From assembly GCF_000237925.1 (NCBI RefSeq), contig NC_031495.1, positions 29,890,679 through 29,954,678 on the forward strand: a DNA stretch of 64,000 nt, written 5' to 3'. Of the stretch, positions 12,850 to 25,489 are shown one piece after another (position 1 is the first letter of the stretch; each line of letters begins with the position of its first letter). This DNA comes from Schistosoma mansoni (taxonomy: Eukaryota; Platyhelminthes; Trematoda; Strigeidida; Schistosomatidae). The notes under the pieces are model-generated. The model was not told where the DNA came from. It saw only the letters and a program-made list of their open reading frames with translations, and did no database searches. Both the position numbers and the translations under genes were made by a program.

Positions 12850-15650
12850 AAGATGGTGGGATGGGCTGCCCCCCGGATTTTTCCAAACAACCTAGCCAGT
12901 CTTGTAACCAAAAGTCCGCCAGTCTTCAAAAGGAGTAACAATTAGGTCACCTGGAGCTAGTGACTTGTGGCGCATTAAAGTTGGAGCTCATTACGAATCT
13001 CCGCCACCCTAAACGGGACGGTAGTTAAGGTCTACAGGACCGTCTGGTTTGTAAGAGCTTGAACTAACAGGAAGCAGTTTGAAGACCAGGAGAAAGTAGC
13101 CTGCCAATACGACCATAGCTTCTGCCTTGATGTAGTGGTCAGCTTTGCCTATCGTGACGACTCAACCGAGCTATATTGGCTTGAACACATGTTCCGCTAA
13201 GTCTTACCATGCCAAGTAGGTCGGTTAGAGGGCTGTAAGACTAAAAGCAGTAACTTAAGTTCTGAGGGTGAAGTACTGCTGAATGTGGAGGGATGTGACA
13301 GCAGCAGTGTTTCCCTTGGACTACCAGCACCTGCGGCGACACTACGTCCTCACAACAAGAGGAAGGGGTCACGGAATGTCACACGTCCTACCTCGTACAT
13401 TCTCATCTTCGGTAGTAAGGCCTTATGAAGTGCGGAGCTAACACAGAAGTTTTCCATAAAGAGACAGAACATGACGGGCCTCAAGCAGTTGTTCATTGGA
13501 CTCTAGTCACACTGGCGGGTCACTGAGACCACCACCAACTCAGCTTTGTTTTCAGGTCTCTCAAGAAGGAATATCTTTCCACGGTGTGGACAGTCGGAAA
13601 GTAATAACCGCCCTTATACCTTTATCAGCGCCTGAGGTCATCTTGTTCACAACAAAACCCCTCCCTCAGCTCTTGATAATTCTTCCATCCCCATGACCAA
13701 TCCTCGCATATCATCACGCGCGACCAATGCTAATGATTTGCGTTTGCGAAGCACTATTTTTAGTTTCCTGAAACCACTCGCTAAACTACCTATTATAGCT
13801 TTTAATGTTCGAAATTTGTGTCGAATAGAGCAACAGAATTTCTTAGCTATGGCTAGAATCTCACGCAATCGATGTATGCTGCGTCTCCGAAGCGCATATA
13901 TACGATCCAAGTACAGTCATTCATACTACCTCACCACGTCAATATTAATAACCAACACGAATTACACTTCGACTATCTGGAGACCCCACTGCTACTTCCT
14001 TTGACTTCGCTGGTGTAGGTGTAGCATTAAGTTCAGAAGCAGAACGGGGTCCGTTAGAATGGATTCCAATAGACAGACGTAGGTGAGGGACAGTAAGAAA
14101 TAGAAAAAAATAAGGACACACCGTTGCATCTTATTTGTCTCATCCTTACGCTCCCAGTGATTGCAGTTCAGATGAACTTTGTAAGAAGTTATCTAACCTC
14201 TTTCAAAAAGCTGAAGGCTATGATACTAGTAATAATGCGAGATGATTTTAATGCTTAGGTAGTCAAACTAAACCAAACCGAAAAGCGCTTGCACGGGTCT
14301 TACGGCTTAGCGGCTTAATGAACAGATAATGACGACCGTCTCAGGATCCTGAAGGAACAAATGACGTGTGAACCAATTATTGGTCACCGGCTCCACCTCC
14401 TTGTGGACAAGACCTTCAAGTCGAAGGCTGCGGGCTTGGCCCACTAAGAAAACCACCGGCTTCGGTCTGGGCACCCGAGCAGTATCACAGCCCACATACG
14501 AATCAAGTGACTTGTGTGGCGCATATCTATTTGGTGCCTCCTTATACCAATATTTAATGTGTTCAAATATAAAAATAAACACCATCTGCTGTAACCATGC
14601 TCAGACAACCGTCTTTTTCTAGTAGTTACCAACCTTAGGCGTAAGTGAAACGTTGTCTGACATGGCAACTTCCACAATCGACTCAAAGAGACGACGTTGC
14701 CACCAGCCATTGTTGGAGGTTTGATGAGAGACTGGCGCCTATTGTGGAAATGTTTAGATTCGGATTATACCTAAGTACGAGCAATTATATGTCTGCCTCT
14801 TGCAGGATGTAATAAAGCCACAGCAAAAAAAACTCAAAGCTCGACTTAATGACGAAAAAGTCGGGAATGTGTTCCGGGAACAACTTCAGAAAGGGTTAGT
14901 CAACCAAGTAGTGTTAACTACCTCGAGATAGGTCGGAATGATATCAAAAAAACCTATGGAAACTGCAATCATATCTACTAGTAACTTAGACCAAAAGAGT
15001 ACATTAACCTTGTACAGGCTCTCTACGCGGATGCTACTGGTCGGGTCAGAGCTTATGGCGAACTGTCGTCGGAATTGGTCACTTCAAGTGGTGTTCGTTA
15101 GGGTTGTCTGCTTCCCCCATTTTCACTCAAACTTATCATATGCACGTCCTTGGAATTAACGCTTTCATCGTTTGACTTTTCAGGGATTAATATTGTACCA
15201 AGAGACTCACTTGATTTAGAATGCACAGATGATGCAGTCTTGTTTGGTGAGGACAGTGGCAGAATGCAGTCTTCTGACCACCCTGAGCGACAGTGCATGT
15301 TTGGGATGCGTCTCTCTACCTCCAAGTGTAAAATGTCACTTCATGATTGACTTGCGTCATCGTCCAAATTGGTGATCGAGAGTGAAGTAGTTGGACGTAG
15401 CGACTACTTCAACAACAATCCATGAAGTCACTAGCAATCAGGTCGAGCTTTGCTTATAGATGTAGTCTAGGTGGTTGAAGTCCACGTGATTATCGTAATC
15501 AATGGTTAGACTTCGAGCAATTTCTCGAAGTCGTTTGCAATGGAGTAGGCGCGCCCACTCCTCGCAACTCTGTCTTTATTTCCCTAATTTATGCATTCTT
15601 CCTGAATGGCATCTTTTTTATTACCACAGACTACTGATGAAGTATTCGAC
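12850..15650 (+). mobile_element. Old EN+RT LINE copy with internal deletions and a nested insertion
   Basis: A GC-rich leader (12850-13680) precedes a decayed endonuclease region: SSRATNAND, LAKLPIIAFNVRNLC (13693-13830), then GDPTATSFDFAGVGVALSSE (about 13980), RDDFNA and LNQTEKR (14240-14290). After the insertion at 14342-14603 it resumes with RLFLVVTNLRRK. RT pieces follow at 14938-15400: YINLVQALYADATGRVRAYG, ELSSELVTSSGV, CTDDAVLFGEDSG (degenerate YADD box), LSTSKCKMSLHDW. The C-terminal motif SPRDYRNQWL sits near 15480. Many stops and frame changes mark it as old. The family is CR1/RTE-like; I could not settle the clade. Confidence 0.75.
14342..14603 (+). mobile_element. 5'-truncated retroelement 3' UTR insertion (repeat A) inside the old LINE
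   Basis: Interrupts the LINE endonuclease frame and is flanked by an 11-bp duplication with one mismatch: gacgaccgtct at 14331-14341, gacaaccgtct at 14604-14614. Its body matches, in opposite orientation, the repeats at 1895-2310 and 9020-9370. As LINEs truncate at the 5' end, the sense strand is plus here, with the 3' end near the A-rich stretch at 14565-14585. Confidence 0.7.
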
Positions 15651-15730
15651 TAGACAATTCCATCTCTCTGCTAATGGGGTATGGCAACTTAAAGTGATGT
15701 ACATAGGCAACCGACTGACTAAAGAATGTT
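15640..15730 (-). repeat. Dispersed repeat B, minus-strand relic
   Basis: On minus, gtacatcactttaagttgccatacc and agagatggaattgtc (separate blocks) align with 16355-16400. It abuts the 3' end of the old LINE. Confidence 0.5.
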
Positions 15731-16314
15731 TCAGTGCAGGACTTGAGTATTTCACAAGGTACTTTTATGAGTCGATTAACTTGCGTCGTGCCTGCGAACT
15801 TATCGCCAACAGAGTAGCACAAATTGTTTCGCCTAGTTCTGCAGGCTCGCTTTATCCCACTAATAGTTATTCGACAACCCAACTTATTTTAATTGTTGAC
15901 GACCGTCATATAACTACATAGCTTCATACTGCCATTTGGAATGTCAATTAGAAAAATACAAATCGCCATACCGAAGAAATACGAATGGTCAAGAACCTTG
16001 TATTAAGAATCGCTAGCTCGGTTATCTTCGCAACTGCTTTCCGTACAAACGATTTCTGAGTAAGAGTTCCAATATACAATCAAGTTGTCTAAATAAATGC
16101 ACAATTATTTCGTAACATAATTAGCACAGTGATCTAGACATTGACTTCGGACAGAGGATGTGTCTTTATAAAACGTTAAACACCATTTCACTGAGATTGT
16201 GAAGACGCAGTTATACATTTGCTTAAAGCTACAAGCAGGTAAAATGGGACCCACGTCTTTGGTGGTTATCATAATAAATTATACATCAAGTAAAAACAAG
16301 CACTTATCTGAGGA

Positions 16315-16445
16315 TGCGTATCAGTCAGTCAGTCACAACGTAGAACTTCGTACGTACGTACATCAGTTCAAGTTGCCATACCACACTACCACAGAGATGC
16401 AGTTGTCGATTCAAATCCCATAGTGGTAGAAGTAGTAAGAACATG
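16315..16445 (+). repeat. Dispersed repeat B, short copy
   Basis: cagtcacaacgtagaacttc, tcagttcaagttgccatacc, then gattcaaatcccatagtggt. The last block resembles a pol III box B, so the family may be tRNA-related, but no box A is clear. Confidence 0.6.
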
Positions 16446-16559
16446 AGCATTATGTGAAAGATTAGGGTTTGATGTTATTCAAGGAGTATGATCCAATGAA
16501 ATAAATTTGGAAAGAGAAAAAAGATAGAGACATGAAGAATTCAGATTAGAATTTTGAAG

Positions 16560-16900
16560 AACACAAAGAGTGGATGCACTTCCGCCATTGCAAACGATTT
16601 TCAGCCATGTCATTCAAGGTCTCTAACCATCGATTGCTATCATCTCGCGAATCCCAAGATGCGTATAAAAGCCACTATTTGTTAGCCAATGTTTGTATAC
16701 GCGACATTCGTAACCAGGTCGAGATTTTAGTAAGAATAGACCGTCACCGCGACCGGTTTCCTCGTTCTTACCTACATTACTTGGACAAGTGTATTTCACA
16801 TTATTGAAGCTATTTTTCAGCCGAAAAAGAGTTGAACTCACTACTTTATTACGTGAAATCCAACATCGAGGACCATAATTTAAAAAGACTAACAATAGCG
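16560..16900 (-). mobile_element. LINE 3' fragment
   Basis: On the minus strand the DNA reads IREMIAIDG, LETLNDMAENRLQW (about 16640-16590), the usual end of the old LINE family here (WLETLSDMAQNRSQW in schistosome copies). Upstream frames (YKHWLTNSGFYTHLG) are open but not recognised. Confidence 0.55.
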
Positions 16901-17007
16901 ATATGACAATCTATTTTGAACACGAAATTGAAAACAGTTCCAACCAGAAACGGACTCTAGTCACAGTGATTCTACCCTATTTAGTTCTTAAGTTCTTGTG
17001 AATTAAT

Positions 17008-17440
17008 CTAATGGTATAATCCGTACTGGCGACTGCATTCTTTTAGAGCTTCAGAGAAGCCACTACAAGCACTTATATCACTTTGAGATTGCGCGCATCG
17101 AATAAGTTCATCGACTTGGTATTGACATGGAGACTGATATTGATCTGAAGGTGGGGATGTCTGGACGGGTTGTGCAGGATTGCTACCAGCTCCACTTGAC
17201 AATGCTCCTGTGATAGCGTGACCAACAACTGAACCAATAGCCACACCCCCGGCTGTAGCTGCCATCTGTCCCATCAAACCTGGCTGTCGAGGTTGTGCTG
17301 GAGGCTGTGCAACAGCAGATGGTGGTGCACGAGCTGGCAAACTTGCACGTGGACGCGACGAAACTCTTGAAGGACTAGATCCCCTAGAGAATTGAAGGAC
17401 ATGGTCTAAAAGACAACTGATAAAGTTACCTTCGAGGCAT
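17008..17440 (-). CDS. CHCHD2: CHCHD2/CHCHD10-type twin CX9C mitochondrial protein
   Basis: Two coding exons on the minus strand: 17440-17430 (ATG CCT CGA AG) and 17383-17008, separated by a 46-nt GT-AG intron (17429-17384). The spliced product is 128 residues and starts MPRRGSSPSRVSSRPRAS, like vertebrate CHCHD2 (MPRGSRSRTSR). An Ala/Pro-rich basic N-terminus fits a mitochondrial presequence. The central block GLMGQMAATAGGVAIGSVVGH matches the conserved hydrophobic glycine-zipper region of CHCHD2/10. The C-terminal CHCH domain has two CX9C pairs, CQYQVDELIRC and CSGFSEALKEC, which form the disulfides of the helical hairpin imported through the MIA40 route. The family works in the intermembrane space (MICOS and respiratory-chain upkeep) and in the nucleus. 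No clear AATAAA was seen downstream. The gene looks intact. CHCHD2 and CHCHD10 cannot be told apart here. Confidence 0.92.
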
Positions 17441-17639
17441 TGCGTTCAAGATTTCTGGAAATTAAGTTGATGGACTTCCTGCCACAAGGTCACAGATGAG
17501 GATAAACAAATAGCTACACCCTTCATCAATTTAAAGTATGTGCACGTGGCCTTGTATGCTTGCCAGATCCGCTCGCTTTTGTTAGTCATTAGATCGTATT
17601 TTTGTCACTCAAGATGATGTTTGATTGTCAGATTCAGAT

Positions 17640-17915
17640 TTATATACTAAGGACAGAAGGCCTACATCCAATGTAATTCCTTCGGTGAGTGTCTATTCTT
17701 CTCTTGAATGGGTCAATTGAAGGTGCGGACACTACTGCTCCAGGTAACAGGTTCCAAGAATTGATGACTCGGTGTGAAAACCTGTATGCCATCGGTATTT
17801 TGTTCGTTCTTGGCATTTCTACTTGCCTGCTATGTCCTCTGAGATGTCCCGATTTAGTGGGAAGAAAAAGAGAAGATATATTCGATCCAAAGTCATTTCT
17901 CATCATTCCGTTCAT
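17640..17915 (-). mobile_element. CR1/jockey-type LINE RT C-terminus fragment
   Basis: An open minus-strand frame of 91 residues contains YRFSHRVINSWNLLPGAVVS and APSIDPFKRRIDTH, the standard tail of CR1/L2/jockey-type RT proteins (RVVxxWNxLPxxVVxAxSxxxFKxxLD). It sits about 200 bp upstream of the CHCHD2-like gene start, in the same orientation. Confidence 0.7.
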
Positions 17916-17939
17916 CGAAATTAGATCACCTCCCTGACA

Positions 17940-20900
17940 CAGTTTGCAATGACGACCAAAACCATCGAAGAGTTGTTAGCCATCGTAAATATTCCTAGAG
18001 TTTAAAAATGTTATAGCAGTCCTATGAGAGGGGATGGGGCACAACTGTCTTATTGTATGTTTAAAGAAATGTCAAGAAATTATTCTTCCTCCACCCCAGC
18101 TATTGTTTCTTCAGCGCCTTGATAGATACTGATCTAAACATTCACATAACAGAAACTGTACGAATTAGGACTAATTGCTTTGGTGACCCAACACTATATG
18201 ATACTGTACTTCTAATTGTCTAAAAAGAACTCGGTATCTTGAATTTCCGTCCGTCTCCAACAATTTTGACAGTGCCATGACCAAAATATTGAATGACGGG
18301 TTAAGTCAACCAATGTTACACAGAATAATACGTTTCTCTACGCAACATGCGGTCCATATACCACCTTCATACTCTCTGTTTCCCCTGCTATTCTGTTAGC
18401 ATACCTATATTGTTTCAGTCCTGGTTAGGTGACTGGTTTCTAAAATACCGTTGAGCAATGTCACTACGACTGCTTTCTGTGGTCTGACTGTCAAAAAGTG
18501 AGCATATTCTGCATCTCTCGGGATATTTAAATCTTTAGTTATCTGCTACATCAACCAACCCCATTGTAGATGGACATCTCGGTCGAAGGTAGTTGGAATT
18601 TACATGATCATGCAATGCCGGTTTTCAAGGGTTTCAAAAATAAAGTTTGGAAGACAAACGAAAAGGAATATGGCAACGACAGTAAGGATCAACCCATCCA
18701 AATGTAGGAACGGGCAAGTGGAAGTGAGACGACAGATATGATCATTCGAAAAATAAGTTGCACATCACAGACCAAGTCGGGGCATGGACATCATGCTTGA
18801 AAGAGATCGTTAAGATAGAAGTGTTTGTCAATAGCAAAGTATGATTTTTACAAAGCTATTTGATTTAAGAAGCTATTAACCAGTACAATACATTACCTCA
18901 AAAATTTCCGCCTCCGTAGATAGGACCTTAATAGTTTAGAGCCGACAAAGTGGAGTTTTACTTCACCCACGGGGCAAGTTTAGTAGTAAACTAGGGGTAG
19001 TGTACAAGGCATTTCGTTTATTCAGACTCTCCATTTCATACCTTAAGTTTCATCTTATCACTGTTACTTATGACTCTCCCAATATTGCGCTACAATCTAC
19101 TTGTTTGAACATAGGATGTAGATATGACCACTGCAATGCCATTCACTGTATAGGCTGTCCATGGAATGAGCGACAGAAAGGTGAAAAATGCATTGGCATC
19201 CTTAATGTGGGCAAATAAATTGTTGTTTCAGATCACTTGATGGATAATCAAGTTCTCCGTCCCCTCGCACTGTTTTTCCGGGTTGAGCGTATGTTGAACA
19301 TATCAATGGTGTAAGCCAGTCGATGTGGTTGAGCTTCTTTTGGTCCTATTCACTTTCGTTTCTTCAACCTCCGTAACTTCGATGTAACTGAGTAATGTAT
19401 CTCACTTCGCAATATCATAGCAAATATACAACAGGAATACATTGAATTTATCAACTAATGGATGTTATGATCAGACTTTTCCAGTTTACTGGTGATGTAG
19501 TCCTCTAACCCTACTGAAATGCATTTATTTGAAGCTGGGTATAGTAACTTTACCACTCAGCAGGCGGTTATGCTGTGCCCAACTCTTTGTTTCGTCGTCT
19601 TAACGATCATTTCGTTCATCTCATAGTATTCGGAAGTCCGCATAACTTCTTACACCAGTTACTAGATCGTAACTTATGAACGTACTTAACTGTGACAATT
19701 TAAAAGTAGTACTGAGCTTTGCCGGTTTAGTGGTTGGACGAAATATTGTGAAGGAAACTTGTTGATGAGTCTCAGTTCTCTCTTTCAAATGGGTTATATT
19801 TGTATTTCGTTGAACATGTTAAACTGAGTTACCAGAAATAACTACGGCCTACTTATGGAGTGTTATATTAATGGCCTTTCTACTCCACTCTACAGTGTTT
19901 CTACCATGTTAACGGGAACCAGTGTTTCAGATCTGTAATTACTTGTAACGACCATATTTTGTTCCAGTCCTTTATTAAAACGTTCGATTGATCCAATCGT
20001 AAATCACTACCCAAATAACAAGAGAACTGGATTCCATTTTGGTTACCAAGGTTTGCTCATTAATTACAAGAAGTCAACCAAAACATAATGTACTGATGAT
20101 AATTATGAGGATTACACGAAAACACTCAATTTTTATGTTTCCAGAGAGAAATTCCCAAAATACAAAACCGAAGCAGTGTAAGACCGGAAATGCCTGGGGT
20201 TAAGTTCTGAAGAACGGAGTCGGAAATTGGAGTAAAACAAATGCATTCAAAACAGTGCATTTAATAACATACACTATAACAGTTAAACACCTTCAGTTCC
20301 TTCTGTACCAATACTACCTGTAGGCTGACGTGTCTGGTAATGGATTACATTTAAAATGCTTTTCAAGTCACTCACATGTAAGCATGTGCTCCCCACCGTA
20401 ATAGAGGGCATCCAACGAATACATAAGACAACTTCCGTCTTCCTCTTTTCATATGACTTTCGCCATGACGATTACCATCCGGATTCTGGAAATGTATCCT
20501 CGGTCTGCTCGGATCACATTCTGAAGTACATATTTAAGCCGTCAATGCTTATACGACATACCAAATCTGATACTAACCCATTATAGCAGGAACTTTGAAA
20601 TCTCGTTCTATCAGTGTACTCTGTGTCTCGAGGTCACTCACTATTCAAAAATGACTGTTCAGCTGTCTTCGTGTAGTCAACAGAGAGACGAGACAATATA
20701 TAAAACCTCTGCTTCCAGAGACTTCCCTGTTTCTTTTATGCAGCCTCGACGGAATAGGTGTATCTGTAAGTTTAAAAGCGAAGTAGACTTTCGTAAGTCA
20801 TATTCCAATAAAGGTTCGCTTTTGTGCTGCAAGACTAAGTGGGATAGTGGAAACGTACATGATTGCCGCTTCGTCGTCACTACCTACTCTATTAACTGCC

Positions 20901-22904
20901 GCAGTTTAGCGAACTAGCTATAAATTTCACGGAAATTATCTTTCTCTCTTAATGATAACGAAATGCTAAGACTTCATAACGGCAGTTTAGGCTTTTATTA
21001 TTCAAGGCGAACATAAACGGGCCTCACGTTCTATCGGATCTGAGACAAATAACAGTAACTGGTTGATGATACTTTATCCTGGCAGTGGTTTGTTCCTAGT
21101 AAACACCCGTTTTATTATCAAGGAAAGATTTCATGCGACATGTTGACGTCCGAAATTGCCTCGTTATTACATGGGAAATGCATATTTGTAATTATTTACG
21201 GCCGAGCAGGCCTGACAAATAACTTCCTCTCACTACTCAGACTTAAATTAGGCTCTAGTGTAGAAAACCGTTGTCTGAATCTTTTTGAGTCCAGAAAGGC
21301 AGTCACAGGATGACCGTTTTGCTCTCTCGTGCTTCATCTTTTACGTAAGCTTCATTCTTAAGGGTACAAGGCTTACAAATAAAAACACAATATCGTGCAT
21401 CATATTTAAACAAATTAACTTTTCAGATTCGTTGTGTCTTCACTTCGCATGTACGACCCCTAAAAATTGATATCTGACGATTGCTAATTACAGCTAATCA
21501 GGGCTTCCATCGCATCATCCCACACTATCACTGTATAAACTCTTCTCCTAACATTGAATTATACTACATTATTGGGTTGTTTTTCGGTTTTTCTGAAATG
21601 CACATATTACCGTTTATGCTTATTTTATCTCATAAACTGACTAAATAAATCCCTCGCACACTTTACGTTTATTTCTTTCCTTTTTTCATCCAAGTCAACT
21701 CAGTATTCTTCTAAATACCACAGAACCTGTTTAGGTATAGTGAATAGTAGGTAAACACCATTACAAGTGGTGTGTTATCACATTTCTGGAGATACATCAA
21801 ATGACTTCTTTACAACATATATATGCCAGTAGGCTGTTTGCGAATAGTACTAATGATAATAATTATTTGGAATCCAGGTTGGTGAATAAAAGGTATGAAG
21901 GCCATTTCGTTTGATTCAAACAATTCATTAGGTTTTAGTAAAATAACTAGTCAGAGACGTTGATGTTTGCCTCTTGAACTCGCTACCTCCTCGAATTATA
22001 TTTGTTATACCAGATTAAGTTACGTAAATGCATCGCATCCACTGTGACAGAAAATTTTTTCAGATCATTTGTCAAGGCGGCCTGCTTGATATTCGAGCTA
22101 CCTGCTCCTGCTATCTAGATATTTCAACAATTCATCTGTTCCCTTGTTTGTTTTACAGATCATTGTGTGAATTAATTTCATAACCTATTCAGGCGCCTCT
22201 GTGAAACATTTACCGCCCTTCGCTGTACAAGTTACAAAAATGTGTAATCGGAGACATCGTGATGGCTGGCAATATACATTGAACCAATGAATATTATTCA
22301 GATATCGACTTTCGAAATGATAATATTTAACTTGCAAGTACTCAATATTTATCGTCAAGAGACGGAAACATGCTGAAATATTTAATGCTGAGAATCGCAT
22401 ATTGTAACAAAAATCTAACGTTGAATAAAACTGATAGAAATAGATATAAAATAACAAAAAAAGATAAAACTAAGGAAGATAAATATGCAATCCACCAAAT
22501 GGGTGGGATGAAGATCTTTTAGCTGCAAATAAATCCCCAAAGTCAATTGACAATCTACACTTGTAGTACATCATCCGACAACCGACACGCGCGTTGATAC
22601 TTCGTCAGCGTCTGAGAATAAACTTAAGACAATGCGTTCTGGAAGAAGAATAAGATTTCCAGAATATTTAAACGACTATTGCACGTAGGACGCAAGCTAT
22701 ATCTAGATTTTCCTTTGCATTATATATTATAAAAAAATTGAATATGTTCATAACTATTTATTCCAAAAAATGTTTTTACTAATAAGCGTGTATATATTTT
22801 TTTATAAAAAAACATTTTTTATCAATCAATGGTCACGATAATCGCGCAGCCATGTACTAGGTAATTTATACATATTGGCATGGATAAGTTCTATTATTAT
22901 TAAC
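17940..22904. other. Unassigned mid-GC region
   Basis: About 5 kb with GC above the window average and many short open frames on both strands (for example 20651-20917 and 20356-20586), but no recognisable protein motif, splice pattern or terminal repeat. Given both neighbours, decayed transposon DNA is the likeliest content. Confidence 0.35.
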
Positions 22905-24045
22905 TTCATGAGCTGGTGCCATGTTTTGATTAGGCCATACCTTGCTTTCTTCCAGCCTCCTTCTATGTCAGGAAACATTGCCCGTCAAGGTAGGGGGTGG
23001 TTGAGCATGCGTAACATGTGTCCAAATCACCCCAGTCGATGAAGGTTTAATAGCTCACCAATCGAGTTGTCATACTTACCAAGCACCCTAATCTCAATCC
23101 AGACGTTGCCTACTCCGTGGTCCCAAAATAAATGAGCCATGCTTCCAAAACACGTATGATTGGACGCCAGTAACCTACCAATATCCGCTGCTCGTTAAGG
23201 GTATGTTTTTCATCCTTAGAGTAGAATCTAACAAGTTTCAGAGCAGTAAACTCGCCCTTTCATTAGGAGATGGATATCTCGCCTACGCCACAAGTGACAA
23301 AAGTTGGCAAAAGATAGTCGAGCCTTATGAATCATTGACGATATTCCATCAGACACTAAACCATCACTTCTGATGAGAGTTACAATATAAGTGAAAAAGT
23401 AGGTGCGATCAACTACTTCACTCTCTATCATTTATTTATGCGATGACGCAAATCAGTCATGATGTGATATTTTACACTTGAAGGTAGAGAATCGCATTCC
23501 AAACATGCTTGCATTGTTGTTCAAGGTGGTCAGAAGGCTGCATTCCATCAGTGTCTTCACCAAACTGAAGTACACCGTCTGTGTACTCTAAGTCAACATG
23601 TGATTCTTCTAGTGGAAGATCAATCCCTGAAACTTCGGATGATGAATGTGTTATCTCTCAAACCATGGCTATTGAATGAAAAAAGGAAAAGCAGACAACC
23701 CTGATGAACACCACTTGGAGTGACCAGTTCCGATAACAGTTCGCCATAAGTTCTGGCTCGACCAGTAGTGTTCAAGTAGAGAGCCTGTACAAGGTTAATG
23801 TACCTTTTTGGTACGCCTTTCAATGACAGACAGTGCCACATAATCTCACGATCAACAGGGTCAAACAATGTTTTATGATCAAGGAGTACCACTGCAGTGG
23901 GAAATCGAAGAGTATGTCTATGTGTTAGGACCTGCCGAAGGATGAATACTTGGTTCATATATCGACAGTCGGGTCTGAAGCCAGATTGATTTTCTGAATT
24001 TGCCCTTTATAAACTATAGTTAGGCGTCGAGGTATTATCCAGGCC
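22905..24045 (-). mobile_element. LINE RT and C-terminal region, decayed
   Basis: Minus strand from 23960 down: NQVFILRQVLTHRHTLRFPT, LDHKTLFDPVDREIMWHCL, YINLVQALYLNTTGRARTYG, ELVTPSGVHQGCLL, a degenerate DD box (VDLEYTDG near 23600), IESEVVDRTYFFTY and KARLSFANFCHLWRRRDIHL (23430-23230), then LGKYDNSIGELLNLHRLG and a GGWKKARYG block near 22940. Same family as 12850-15650; older and with several frame changes. Upstream (24045-24110) the QSGFRPDCR block marks RT entry. Confidence 0.75.
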
Positions 24046-24109
24046 AATATTTTAGATACTACATTAGTTAAAATCATTCCTGTGTGGTTTTTAGAAAAGG
24101 ATTTTCGTC

Positions 24110-25384
24110 CTTTTTGCAAACTGAGGCGATAGGTGATCGAGACCAGTCAGATGGGATTATGTTCAGCGGTACCCTATGGATACACCTATGTAGAGGCACA
24201 GTTCAGTTTAAATTATGTCCATCAGGCGTGTTTCAGATGTATACTAGGAATTTGAACGATTACTCTTCAACTCGTGCACATCGAAACGATGAACATAGAT
24301 CCCTTACGTTTGTACTTGACATTTGTTTTGCTGGCAAAACGCACTGTGAATTCGCATAAAACAAATTGTTTCAACCCACTGAATCTTCGCTCATAATATT
24401 TGGTGTTGATACCTACGGAGAGGAGAAGTTCTGAAGACCCAGTTACAGGACACGGAGAGGAGTCATTAGTTGAAGCTGTTTGTCCGTGCTGGTAGATATT
24501 GAGTGAAGTGATCTGGCCAAGCAGTTTTGGGTGTAGAAGACCTTGTCAATGAAAAGGCTTGAGGTTCCTCGGGTGTTGAACAAACATCACATGTTGATGG
24601 CACAGCCGGTCGATGAAGCTTCGGAGGTCGGTGCTCCAGTGGACTCGATATGTCAACAGTGGGTGAAGCACAGACCGTGACAAAAAAGGAGGCATGGTGA
24701 TCAGAACGACTGAAAGAACGACACTTTCAACGGAGGACGAGTGTGATGTACACTACTTCTATGGACAGATGTCGGTAATATGTATTAGGAAATGGAAGTG
24801 CAATGATTGCCAGCAAAAGAGTGAAACAGACAGAAGAGGAAGGACAACGGAGATCGATCAGAATAACAACAGATCCGGAAGAATAACATGGCATTTATCT
24901 TAACACTTGACTAGGTAGGTGGATATGTATCTAACTGTTGAAAGCTTCTAGGATTTCGGTTTGAGACAGCCAATATAGGTATTTCCAGCAGGTAGAAGCA
25001 TAGGTCTTTTACTCCAAATCCTTCAAATAATAAAGTATATGCAGCCAGACACCGTCCATACTAGCGTCTAGAGATCTAATAGGTGTCCTCAGTGGCTATG
25101 ATATCACTATGAAGTCTTTATCTAAAAAACAAACTTTCGTGGATTGCCATACTGCGGACTATACCAATAAAGTGGAGGGAATATGAAGACATTTGAAACA
25201 CCATTTGCGCCGTATGTATATTCGTGAGAGGGGGTGGTTCTTTAAACTTTTTTTCTCTTAGATTTTTTTAGTGATCTATACCGCCAGATATAAGCCTAGG
25301 ACTATGCCTTTTTAGGCTCTTGTTAGTTCGTGTGAACATTATACGTTATGGCTTACCCTGATACCAAACTAAAGATAATAGTGC
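24110..25384. other. Region upstream of the YDJC-like gene
   Basis: Left part (to about 24900) is mid-GC, probably LINE-derived but unreadable. The right part would hold the YDJC promoter and 5' UTR; no TATA or other clear promoter element can be called. Confidence 0.35.
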
Positions 25385-25489
25385 ATGAATGAACGTTTTA
25401 ACTCAGCAATAAGTCAATTTTTTTGTTTTCACTTTTGGTTTTTGATACTGGACAGTAAAAAATCACAGTATATTTTTCACATTATTATT

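Noticed and set aside
13496-14004. Overlapping open frames as separate host genes
   Set aside because: They read as pieces of the old LINE leader and endonuclease.
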